Positions 57,397 through 64,000 of a stretch of DNA of 64,000 nt are shown here, one piece after another. The DNA is taken from the NCBI GenBank assembly GCA_017409845.1, contig JAFQRY010000029.1, positions 62,001-126,000 on the forward strand. Direction: 5' to 3'. This stretch comes from Clostridia bacterium. Its GTDB lineage: Bacteria; Bacillota; Clostridia; Oscillospirales; Acutalibacteraceae. Within the stretch, counting starts at the first letter, position 1; every line of letters begins with the position of its first letter. The notes under the pieces are model-generated. The model had not been told where the DNA came from. It ran no database searches and saw only the letters and a program-made list of their open reading frames with translations. Position numbers and translations under genes: made by a program.

Positions 57397-58361
57397 AAAC
57401 CTTCAGAAGAATAACTGCAGCGATGCTTGCAATGCTTATGCTTCTCGGATTTGCTGCCTGCGGCGGTAACACCGACGGAGAAGAAACCGATATTCTGACC
57501 GAAACGGCAACGAGTTATATCAGAGATACAAAAACAAAAATTGCCGCTCTCAACGGAATACCCGGCCTCAGCATTTCAAAATTTGCAAGCGATAGAGAAT
57601 ATAATTACGAAACAAGCTATCACGATACTGAAGCAGAGATTGCCGACCTTATCAGAAACGGCGGTGCGGATATGGCGGTTATGCCGCTTGACTCAGCCGC
57701 AAAGCTTTATAATGAAACAAGCGGAGCGGTTCAGCTTCTTTCGGTCACCACCTGCGGATATTATCATGTTCTTGAAAAAGGCGAAAAGATAAAGAGCGTT
57801 GCCGATCTCAACGGTAAAACCGTTTATGCCGCATATAAGGGTACGGGCTTTGAGGCGGTTGCCGCTCACATTCTGAAAGAAAACGGAGTTGACCCCGAAA
57901 AAATTCAGTTCAAAGCAACCGATAAAGAGGTTGCACAGCTTACCGCAGACGGCACGGCAGAAATTCTGATTCTTCCCGAGCCTTATGCATCAAAGGTGCT
58001 TAATAATGAAACGGAATACAGAAAAGCTCTTGACCTTAACGCCGAGTGGAATAAAATCAGCGAAGCACCGCTTGCACAGACCGCTGTTGTTGCGAGAACG
58101 GAATTTATCAACGCAAATCCCGATATCATCAGTGAATTCCTCAGTCTCGGCAAAATATCGGTCAACTATCTGAGAACAAACACCTACGCTGCACCCGTAT
58201 TTCTTAACGACAAAGGCTTTGCCGAAACGGTTGAGCTTGCAACAGCAATGATTCCCGGAATCAACTTCAATTTCCTCAGCGGAGAGGAAATGAAAACTGC
58301 AGTTGGTGCTGTTCTTGCAGTCTGCGGAATAACGGTTGACGATGCATTTTATAAAGTATAA
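57393..58361 (+). CDS. Solute-binding lipoprotein, NMT1/ThiY-like
   Basis: 322 aa, signal peptide with lipobox (FAAC). The mature part matches type 2 periplasmic-binding proteins of the SsuA/TauA/ThiY (NMT1) group: GGADMAVMP, SVADLNGKTVYAAYKGTG, LILPEPYASKVL. No ABC permease or ATPase lies beside it. Translational coupling (ATGA) to the nucleoside hydrolase fusion suggests a nucleobase or thiamine-precursor-like ligand, which is inference. Confidence 0.82.
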   Translation: MKTFRRITAAMLAMLMLLGFAACGGNTDGEETDILTETATSYIRDTKTKIAALNGIPGLSISKFASDREYNYETSYHDTEAEIADLIRNGGADMAVMPLDSAAKLYNETSGAVQLLSVTTCGYYHVLEKGEKIKSVADLNGKTVYAAYKGTGFEAVAAHILKENGVDPEKIQFKATDKEVAQLTADGTAEILILPEPYASKVLNNETEYRKALDLNAEWNKISEAPLAQTAVVARTEFINANPDIISEFLSLGKISVNYLRTNTYAAPVFLNDKGFAETVELATAMIPGINFNFLSGEEMKTAVGAVLAVCGITVDDAFYKV

Positions 58362-58368
58362 AAAATTA

Positions 58369-58400
58369 TGAGGGACTGCAATGCAGCCCCTCAATTTTTT
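58369..58400. terminator. Terminator between convergent SBP and lysC
   Basis: TGAGGGACTGCA (58369-58380) with TGCAGCCCCTCA (58382-58393), one mismatch, then TTTTTT; A-rich on the other side, so it can serve both strands. Confidence 0.8.
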
Positions 58401-58407
58401 GTTAAAT

Positions 58408-58884
58408 TCAGCTGAGCTCGGGAATAAATGCGTTGTGGATTGCTGCAACAGCCTTGTCAGCATCATTGATGTCGATGAGAACGGAAATCTTGATTTCGCT
58501 GGTAGCAATCATCTGGATGTTGACATCTGTTTCAAAGAGTGCTTCAAACATCTTTGCTGCAATGCCGGGATGTGATTCCATGCCTGCACCTACAACGGAA
58601 ACCTTTGCAACATCTGTGTCGCAAACGATTTCAAGACCGCTGAGAAGGTCGAGACCCTTGAGAGTTTCAACTGTATCTTCAAGGTGTGCCTTGGTTGTTG
58701 TGAATGCGATATCCTTTGTGTCGCCTCTGCCGACTGACTGAAGGATGATATCAACGTTGATATTCTTTGCGGCAAGCTTGCCGAAGATTTTATATGCAAT
58801 TCCGGGAATGTTGGGAACTCCGATTATTGAAACACGGGCAACATCCGTATCCTTTGTTACACCTCTTACGAGCATTTTTTCCAT
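58408..58884 (-). other. Internal start for an aspartokinase beta subunit
   Basis: Inside lysC, on the minus strand AAGGAGGT (58899-58892) lies seven bases before ATG 58884 (Met246). Translation from here gives 158 aa holding just the two ACT domains, as known for LysC beta in Bacillus subtilis. Confidence 0.7.
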
Positions 58885-59619
58885 ATCTGCTACCTCCTTG
58901 ACAATTGTACCGGGTGCACGCACAAGGCTTGAAAGCACCTCAAGCTTAACATTATATTTCTTAGCCATTTCAACCGAACGGTTGTTGAGAACCTGAGCAC
59001 CGAGAGTTGCAAGCTCAAGCATTTCATCATATGTGATTTCGCTGAGCTTTATTGCACTCTTGATTTTTCTGGGGTCTGCGGTGTAAACACCCTCAACATC
59101 GGTGTAAATCTGGCAGCGGTCTGCATGCATTGCGGCTGCGATTGCAACTGCGCTTGTGTCTGAGCCGCCTCTGCCGAGAGTAGTTATATCATCATATTTG
59201 TTGAGACCCTGGAAGCCTGCAACAATAACGATATTTTTCTTTGCGAGCTCCATTTTGATGCGGTCTGCACTGACCTTCTTGATTCTTGCGGAGCCGTAAA
59301 CCGAGTTGGTTGAGAAGCCTGCCTGCCAGCCGAGAAGCGAGCATGCGGAGTAGCCGAGGCTTTCGATAGCCATGGCAAGAAGTGAAATTGAAATCTGCTC
59401 GCCTGATGCGAGAAGCATATCCATTTCTCTTTTTGATGCGTTGGGATTGATTTCTTTTGCTTTGGCAATGAGGTCGTCGGTAGTATCGCCCTGAGCGGAA
59501 ACAACAACAACAACGTCGTTGCCTTCCTTGTAGGTGTCAGTAACGATTCTTGCAACATTCATTACTCTTTCGGCGTTTGCAACCGAGCTGCCGCCGAATT
59601 TCTGAACAATTAATGCCAT
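58408..59619 (-). CDS. lysC: Aspartokinase
   Basis: 403 aa, alpha subunit of the lysine/threonine-type aspartokinase; phosphorylates aspartate at the entry of Lys/Thr/Met synthesis. Kinase motif VQKFGGSSV at the start, GRGGSDTSAVA, then two ACT domains (about 265-403) for feedback control. AGGAGG precedes the ATG. An internal start would give a separate beta subunit (see 58884). Follows hom in the same operon. Confidence 0.95.
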   Translation of the reverse strand: MALIVQKFGGSSVANAERVMNVARIVTDTYKEGNDVVVVVSAQGDTTDDLIAKAKEINPNASKREMDMLLASGEQISISLLAMAIESLGYSACSLLGWQAGFSTNSVYGSARIKKVSADRIKMELAKKNIVIVAGFQGLNKYDDITTLGRGGSDTSAVAIAAAMHADRCQIYTDVEGVYTADPRKIKSAIKLSEITYDEMLELATLGAQVLNNRSVEMAKKYNVKLEVLSSLVRAPGTIVKEVADMEKMLVRGVTKDTDVARVSIIGVPNIPGIAYKIFGKLAAKNINVDIILQSVGRGDTKDIAFTTTKAHLEDTVETLKGLDLLSGLEIVCDTDVAKVSVVGAGMESHPGIAAKMFEALFETDVNIQMIATSEIKISVLIDINDADKAVAAIHNAFIPELS

Positions 59620-59656
59620 AATATCCTCCTATAATAATGAAGCAATAATTAACGAA

Positions 59657-60895
59657 TTAATAGTTGGTGATTCTGATAACAGATTCAACCTTTGCATCCT
59701 TGACGAGCTCAAGCTTTTCTGCAAGGTCCTTCTCTGAAAGAGAGCCTGTTACGAAAGCAATTTCGCCTTCGGGAGCATCCTGACGGGCAAGAAGGCTGAT
59801 TTCGCCGAAAAGACCCGTGAACTTTGCAACCGCTGCCGCAGCATCGTCGGTGGTTGCTCTTATATAGAATGTATTTTCTGTTTCAAGATAATCCGCAACA
59901 TAGCCTTCCTCGCTGTCCTGCCAGCCGAAGAACTTCTTGCGTTCCATGTGTCTTGCACAGTCGATAACATCGGCAACAACGGCACTTGCGGTGGGCATCT
60001 TTCCTGCACCCTTACCGTAGAACACAACATCGCCGATAGCGTCGCCGCGAACGAGAATTGCGTTGAAAACATCGTCAACCGAAGCAAGCTGGCTGTGATT
60101 CTGGATGAATGCGGGAGAAACCATAACGGAAACTCTGCCGTCCTCCATCTTCTTTGCCTTTGCAATGAGCTTGATTACGCCGCCCCATGCACGGGCATAG
60201 TCAACATCGGCAAGTGTGATTTTGCGGATGCCTTCGGTGTAAACAGCATCGGGATAAACATGCTTGCCGAAGCAGAGGGCTGCAAGAATGCAGATTTTTC
60301 TGCAGGCATCAAAGCCGTCAACGTCTGCGGACGGGTCACGCTCGGCATAGCCGTTTTTCTGAGCAAGAAGAAGTGCTTCGTCAAAGGTCATGCCGTCGGT
60401 AATCATTTTGGTAAGAATAAAGTTTGTTGTGCCGTTGAGAATGCCTGCGATTTCGTCGATATCGTTTGCGGCAAGGCACTGGCTGATGGGACGGATGATG
60501 GGAATACCGCCGCCTACGCTTGCTTCAAAGAGGAAGTTAACGTTGTTTTCGTCTGCAACCTTGAGAAGCTCGCAGCCCTTTGCGGCAACAAGCTCTTTGT
60601 TGGAGGTTACAACATTTTTTCCTGCCTTGAGGCTTGCAAGAACATATTCATATGCGGGATGAAGTCCGCCCATGGTTTCAACAACAATCTTAACCTCGTC
60701 ATCCTCAACGATTTTTGAAAAATCAGTTATGAGAAGATGCTCGTAGGGGTCACCGGGAAAGGTACGGCGGTCAAGAATATATTTGAGCTCCATTTCGCTC
60801 TGCATACTCTTTTTGACAATGTGTTCGTGGTTTTTCTTGAGAAGCGTTGCAACGCCTGAGCCAACCACGCCGTATCCCATTATAGCTACATACAT
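59657..60895 (-). CDS. hom: Homoserine dehydrogenase
   Basis: 412 aa. NAD(P)-binding GYGVVGSGVA at the start, catalytic part with GILNGTTNFIL and the conserved Lys region, and a C-terminal ACT domain (about 335-412) for threonine feedback. Reduces aspartate semialdehyde to homoserine. AGGAGAGC upstream. 37 bp before lysC: two steps of the same pathway in one operon. Confidence 0.95.
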   Translation of the reverse strand: MYVAIMGYGVVGSGVATLLKKNHEHIVKKSMQSEMELKYILDRRTFPGDPYEHLLITDFSKIVEDDEVKIVVETMGGLHPAYEYVLASLKAGKNVVTSNKELVAAKGCELLKVADENNVNFLFEASVGGGIPIIRPISQCLAANDIDEIAGILNGTTNFILTKMITDGMTFDEALLLAQKNGYAERDPSADVDGFDACRKICILAALCFGKHVYPDAVYTEGIRKITLADVDYARAWGGVIKLIAKAKKMEDGRVSVMVSPAFIQNHSQLASVDDVFNAILVRGDAIGDVVFYGKGAGKMPTASAVVADVIDCARHMERKKFFGWQDSEEGYVADYLETENTFYIRATTDDAAAAVAKFTGLFGEISLLARQDAPEGEIAFVTGSLSEKDLAEKLELVKDAKVESVIRITNY

Positions 60896-61027
60896 ATAAA
60901 GCTCTCCTTTTATGTAAACATAGTATCAAAAATAAAATTATTGGATTTTATTCTATCACAAAAATTCAAAATAATAAAGCCCTAATTTAACTTTTATTAA
61001 ATTTTTGTATATTTTTTATAACATTAA

Positions 61028-61056
61028 TTGCGTTTTACGGAAAAAAGGTGTAAACT
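61028..61056 (+). promoter_or_regulatory. Possible promoter of the YtvI-like gene
   Basis: TTGCGT (61028-61033), 17 bp, TAAACT (61051-61056). Weak match in an A+T-rich gap. Confidence 0.4.
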
Positions 61057-61101
61057 AAACTATAAAATGAAGTACAGAAAGCCTTCGGGAGGTGTTTTAT
61101 A

Positions 61102-62304
61102 ATGAATATAGTTGAAAAAAGAAGAGAAATGCTCATCAACATAACCTTCTTTGCGGTAGTCACGGTGCTTTATGCTCTTTTCCTCAAGTATGCATTCTGG
61201 ATTGTTGCACCCTTTATAATCGCTTTTGTGGTTGCGCTTATTCTTCAGAAGCCCATAAGACTGATTTCAAAAAAGACAAAGATAAAAAGAAGCATAGTCG
61301 GTGCCGTTTCGGTTTTTCTGATTCTTACCGCGATTGTTACGGTGATAGTTCTTGTCGGCTACCGTCTGGTCAGCGAATTCAGAGGTCTGGGCTCCTATAT
61401 TGTTGATAAACTCCATGATTTGCCTGAGCTTATAAGGTCCGTCGAGGGCTGGATTATAAGCCATATTGCATTCCTGCCCGACTCAATCGAAAAATCGCTT
61501 GCCGACACAATCAGCGGTTTTATCAGCAATGTTCTTCTTTATCTTGAGCAGGGTGAATCGGCGGCAGGAATGGACCTGAGTACGGAAGGCTTCGATTTGT
61601 CGCTCATAACAACTCCGCTCGGAGGTCTTATTTCAACCGCAAAGCATATCCCTGCGGTTCTTGCAGCTGCTCTGATAAGTATTATAGCATGCTTCTTTGT
61701 GACCTGTGACTATGACAGCCTCACAAATCTTATCAAAAACAATATTTCCGAGGAGCACGAAGCGTTGATAATCAAAGTAAAAAGGCTTTTCGGAGATATA
61801 ATCGGGAAAATGGTAAAATCCTACGCAACAATTATTTTTGTTACCTTCTGCGAAATTACGATCGGTCTTAATATATTGAAGCTGATCGGTGTTTATAACG
61901 GAGGATATATCATTGCCATTTCCGTGGGCACCGCCATTCTTGATATTCTCCCCGTTTTCGGAACGGGCACCGTGCTGATTCCGTGGGCTGTTGTCAGTCT
62001 GTTCAGCGGCAACATCGGTCTCGGCATCGGTCTGATTGTCATTTACGGTCTGATAACCGTTATCCGCCAGATTCTTGAGCCCAGACTGGTTGCAATGAAT
62101 GTTGGTCTGCCCCCGATTGTTACCCTTGCGGGAATGTATCTCGGACTTCAGCTTTTCGGCATGATCGGTCTTTTTGCACTGCCCATAACCTTCGTTATGC
62201 TCAAGGTGCTCAACGAGGAGGGAATTATTCATCTCTGGACGGCAAGAAGCAAAATTAACGGCGAAAATGACAAAAAAGCAGCCGAAAAAGCTGACGGAAA
62301 GTGA
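61102..62304 (+). CDS. AI-2E-family membrane protein, YtvI-like
   Basis: 400 aa with seven to eight predicted membrane helices in the pattern of the AI-2E/PerM family: two at the start, a soluble helical part (about 90-170), and the conserved end VIYGLITVIRQILEPRL. In spore-formers a clade of this family (YtvI) is made in sporulation. Substrate unknown. GGGAGGTG precedes the ATG. Confidence 0.8.
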   Translation: MNIVEKRREMLINITFFAVVTVLYALFLKYAFWIVAPFIIAFVVALILQKPIRLISKKTKIKRSIVGAVSVFLILTAIVTVIVLVGYRLVSEFRGLGSYIVDKLHDLPELIRSVEGWIISHIAFLPDSIEKSLADTISGFISNVLLYLEQGESAAGMDLSTEGFDLSLITTPLGGLISTAKHIPAVLAAALISIIACFFVTCDYDSLTNLIKNNISEEHEALIIKVKRLFGDIIGKMVKSYATIIFVTFCEITIGLNILKLIGVYNGGYIIAISVGTAILDILPVFGTGTVLIPWAVVSLFSGNIGLGIGLIVIYGLITVIRQILEPRLVAMNVGLPPIVTLAGMYLGLQLFGMIGLFALPITFVMLKVLNEEGIIHLWTARSKINGENDKKAAEKADGK

Positions 62305-62363
62305 TTTTTGCGAAAAAAGTTTATAAAATTCACGGATTTTTATAAAAAACAACAAAAAAATCA

Positions 62364-62392
62364 TTGAAATGGGAAAACTTTTGTGATATAAT
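62364..62392 (+). promoter_or_regulatory. Strong promoter of the EF-G-like gene
   Basis: TTGAAA (62364-62369), 17 bp, TATAAT (62387-62392), the best match to the SigA consensus in the window. A leader of about 85 nt with short inverted repeats follows. Confidence 0.85.
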
Positions 62393-62484
62393 TCTATTTA
62401 ATATGGCACTTTAAACTGCCGATATTAAGTCTTATATCCCCGACGGCGTGCAACGGAGGGGAACACATAAAGGAGGAACCTTTC

Positions 62485-64000
62485 TTGAAATCTTACAGCG
62501 CAAAAGACATCAGAAACATCGTTCTTGCCGGTCACGGCGGACGAGGCAAAACCACTCTTGCCGAAGCAATGCTTTATATCTCAAACGCAACTGACAGACT
62601 CGGCAGAGTAGCAGACGGCAACACAGTTCTCGACTTTGATGCCGAAGAAAAAAGACGTAAGTGTTCAATAGCATCAGCTATAGCTTCATTTGAATGGAAA
62701 AATACAAAAATCAATATTATCGACACCCCGGGTCTTTTTGACTTTGCGGGCGGCGTAAGCGAAGGTATGCGTGCAGCAGGTGCGGCTCTTATCGTTCTTG
62801 CTTCGGGCAGCACACTTGATGTCGGTGCCGAAAAAGCATATAAGGCAGCTACCGACAGAGGCATCAACAAGATGTTCGCAATCACAAAGTGCGACGCTGA
62901 AAACGCACATTTCTATAAGACCTTCGATTCACTTCAGGAAGAATACGGCAACAAGATCTGCCCCGTTGTTGTTCCTTATGTTGAAGGTGACAAGGTTATT
63001 TCATATGTTGACTTCTCAAGAAACGAAGCTTTCTCATATAAGGATGGCAAGCGTTCGGATGCTCCCATGCCTGAAAATGATGAAAGAACAAGCAGAATGA
63101 AGGAAGCTTTCATCGAAGCTGTTGCAAGTGCTGACGAAGAACTCATGATGAAATTCTTTGACGGCGAAGAGCTTACCGATGAAGAAATCGACAGAGGCCT
63201 TAAAGCAGGTATCCTTGCAGGCGACATTTGTCCCGTATTTGCTTGCTCGGGTTATCAGCTTGAAGCTGTTGACCTTATCAATAACTGCATCGTTCAGTCA
63301 GCTCCCGACGCTGCATCGGTTGCATCGGAAGCAGATGTTACCTGCGATGAAAATGCACCTCTTGCAGCTATCTGCTTCAAGACTGTTGCTGACCCCTTCG
63401 TTGGTAAGATGTCATATTTCAAGGTTATTTCGGGTAAGATTACTCCTGATACTCCTGCTTATAATGAGCGTACGGGCGAAACCGAAAGAATGGGTAAGCT
63501 TCTCTTCCCCAAGGGCGGCAAGCAGGAAGAAGCATCTGCAATTCTTGCAGGTGATATCGGTATCATCACAAAGCTTTCGGGCTTCAAGACAGGCGACACT
63601 CTCTGTGCTCCCAAGTCAGATATCAAGCTCAAGGGCGTAAGCTTCCCCGCACCCTGCCTTCCCATGGCTGTTAAGGCAAAGAAGAAGGGCGAAGAAGACA
63701 AGGTTGCAGCAGGTCTCAACAGACTTGCAGAAGAAGACCTTACCATCAGCTATTATACAAACACAGAAACCAAGGAACAGATTATCTCGGGTCTCGGCGA
63801 GCAGCATCTTGACACTGTTGTTACAAAGCTCAAGACAAAGTTCGGCGTTGAGGTTGACCTCACTGTTCCCAAGGTTGCATACAGAGAAACCATCAGCAAG
63901 AAGGTTGCTGTTCAGGGCCGTCATAAGAAGCAGTCGGGCGGCAGCGGTCAGTTCGGTGACGTTTGGGTTGAATTCGAGCCCATTCCCACAGAAGATTTTG
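62485..64000 (+). CDS. EF-G-like translation factor GTPase (partial)
   Basis: Start TTG 62485, seven bases after AAGGAGGA; the frame is open to the end of the window (505 codons seen of an expected 680-700). G1 is GHGGRGKTTL, G3 IDTPG and G4 TKCD, where canonical EF-G has G-H-V-D-H-G-K-T and NKxD. Domain II and the start of domains III/IV (GEQHLDTVVTKLK, QSGGSGQFGDV) follow. The substitutions match the EF-G-like paralogue group (FusA2 type), which differs from true EF-G and from ribosome-protection proteins; its role is not settled. Confidence 0.85.
   Translation, partial: MKSYSAKDIRNIVLAGHGGRGKTTLAEAMLYISNATDRLGRVADGNTVLDFDAEEKRRKCSIASAIASFEWKNTKINIIDTPGLFDFAGGVSEGMRAAGAALIVLASGSTLDVGAEKAYKAATDRGINKMFAITKCDAENAHFYKTFDSLQEEYGNKICPVVVPYVEGDKVISYVDFSRNEAFSYKDGKRSDAPMPENDERTSRMKEAFIEAVASADEELMMKFFDGEELTDEEIDRGLKAGILAGDICPVFACSGYQLEAVDLINNCIVQSAPDAASVASEADVTCDENAPLAAICFKTVADPFVGKMSYFKVISGKITPDTPAYNERTGETERMGKLLFPKGGKQEEASAILAGDIGIITKLSGFKTGDTLCAPKSDIKLKGVSFPAPCLPMAVKAKKKGEEDKVAAGLNRLAEEDLTISYYTNTETKEQIISGLGEQHLDTVVTKLKTKFGVEVDLTVPKVAYRETISKKVAVQGRHKKQSGGSGQFGDVWVEFEPIPTEDF

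Noticed and set aside
1-64000. CRISPR array, tRNA or rRNA genes, prophage
   Set aside because: No regularly spaced identical repeats, no tRNA-like T-loop sequences, no rRNA and no phage structural or integrase genes were seen.

Overview
The window (about 45% G+C by eye) looks like a chromosomal segment of a class Clostridia bacterium, probably of the Ruminococcaceae/Oscillospiraceae group. The grounds are strong AGGAGG-type ribosome sites, frequent TTG/GTG starts, Firmicutes-type housekeeping genes, sporulation-type proteins (a SpoIIQ-like M23 protein, a YtvI/AI-2E-family membrane protein) and short GTAGGG-type palindromes between genes. The taxon is an inference; no rRNA or tRNA gene is visible.

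Layout. 1-5178: end of hisS, then aspS, serC, serA and an HD-domain hydrolase. 5640-33581: a 28 kb type VII secretion (T7SS) and phospho-signalling island. It holds a membrane FHA-like protein, EssC, a LytTR regulator, an EspG-like candidate, a YukD/EsaB ubiquitin-like protein, a substrate-like helical protein, five WXG100 proteins, two PP2C phosphatases and a zinc-ribbon FHA protein. These are followed by four zinc-ribbon Ser/Thr kinases with different outer domains (solute-binding; PASTA, this one a pseudokinase; PASTA plus 11 Ig-like domains; leucine-rich repeats), two secreted-protein candidates, a DUF4176 protein and an unknown partner. 33624-38345 (minus): gltX, glnS, a membrane protein and two lipoproteins. 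38647-42460: M23 protein, rpsO, pnp. 42953-47867: a fifth zinc-ribbon kinase with LRRs, ogg, a small membrane protein, nth. 48045-54059: a beta-propeller lipoprotein, a MacB/FtsX-type ABC transporter and a divergent TetR regulator. 54154-58361: radical SAM protein, a VTT-membrane/nucleoside-hydrolase fusion and an orphan solute-binding lipoprotein. 58408-64000: lysC, hom, a YtvI-like permease and the start of an EF-G paralogue.

How the island may work (inference). EssC is the export motor for the WXG100 and related proteins. The kinases would sense ligands or cell-wall fragments outside, phosphorylate FHA partners (EssC itself carries FHA domains), and be opposed by the two PP2C enzymes. The LytTR protein likely binds a paired 9-bp repeat with a 21-bp period that I find at the same distance (31-32 bp) upstream of the -10 of three island promoters. 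EssA, EssB and EsaA homologues are not seen, so this is not a standard T7SSb locus.
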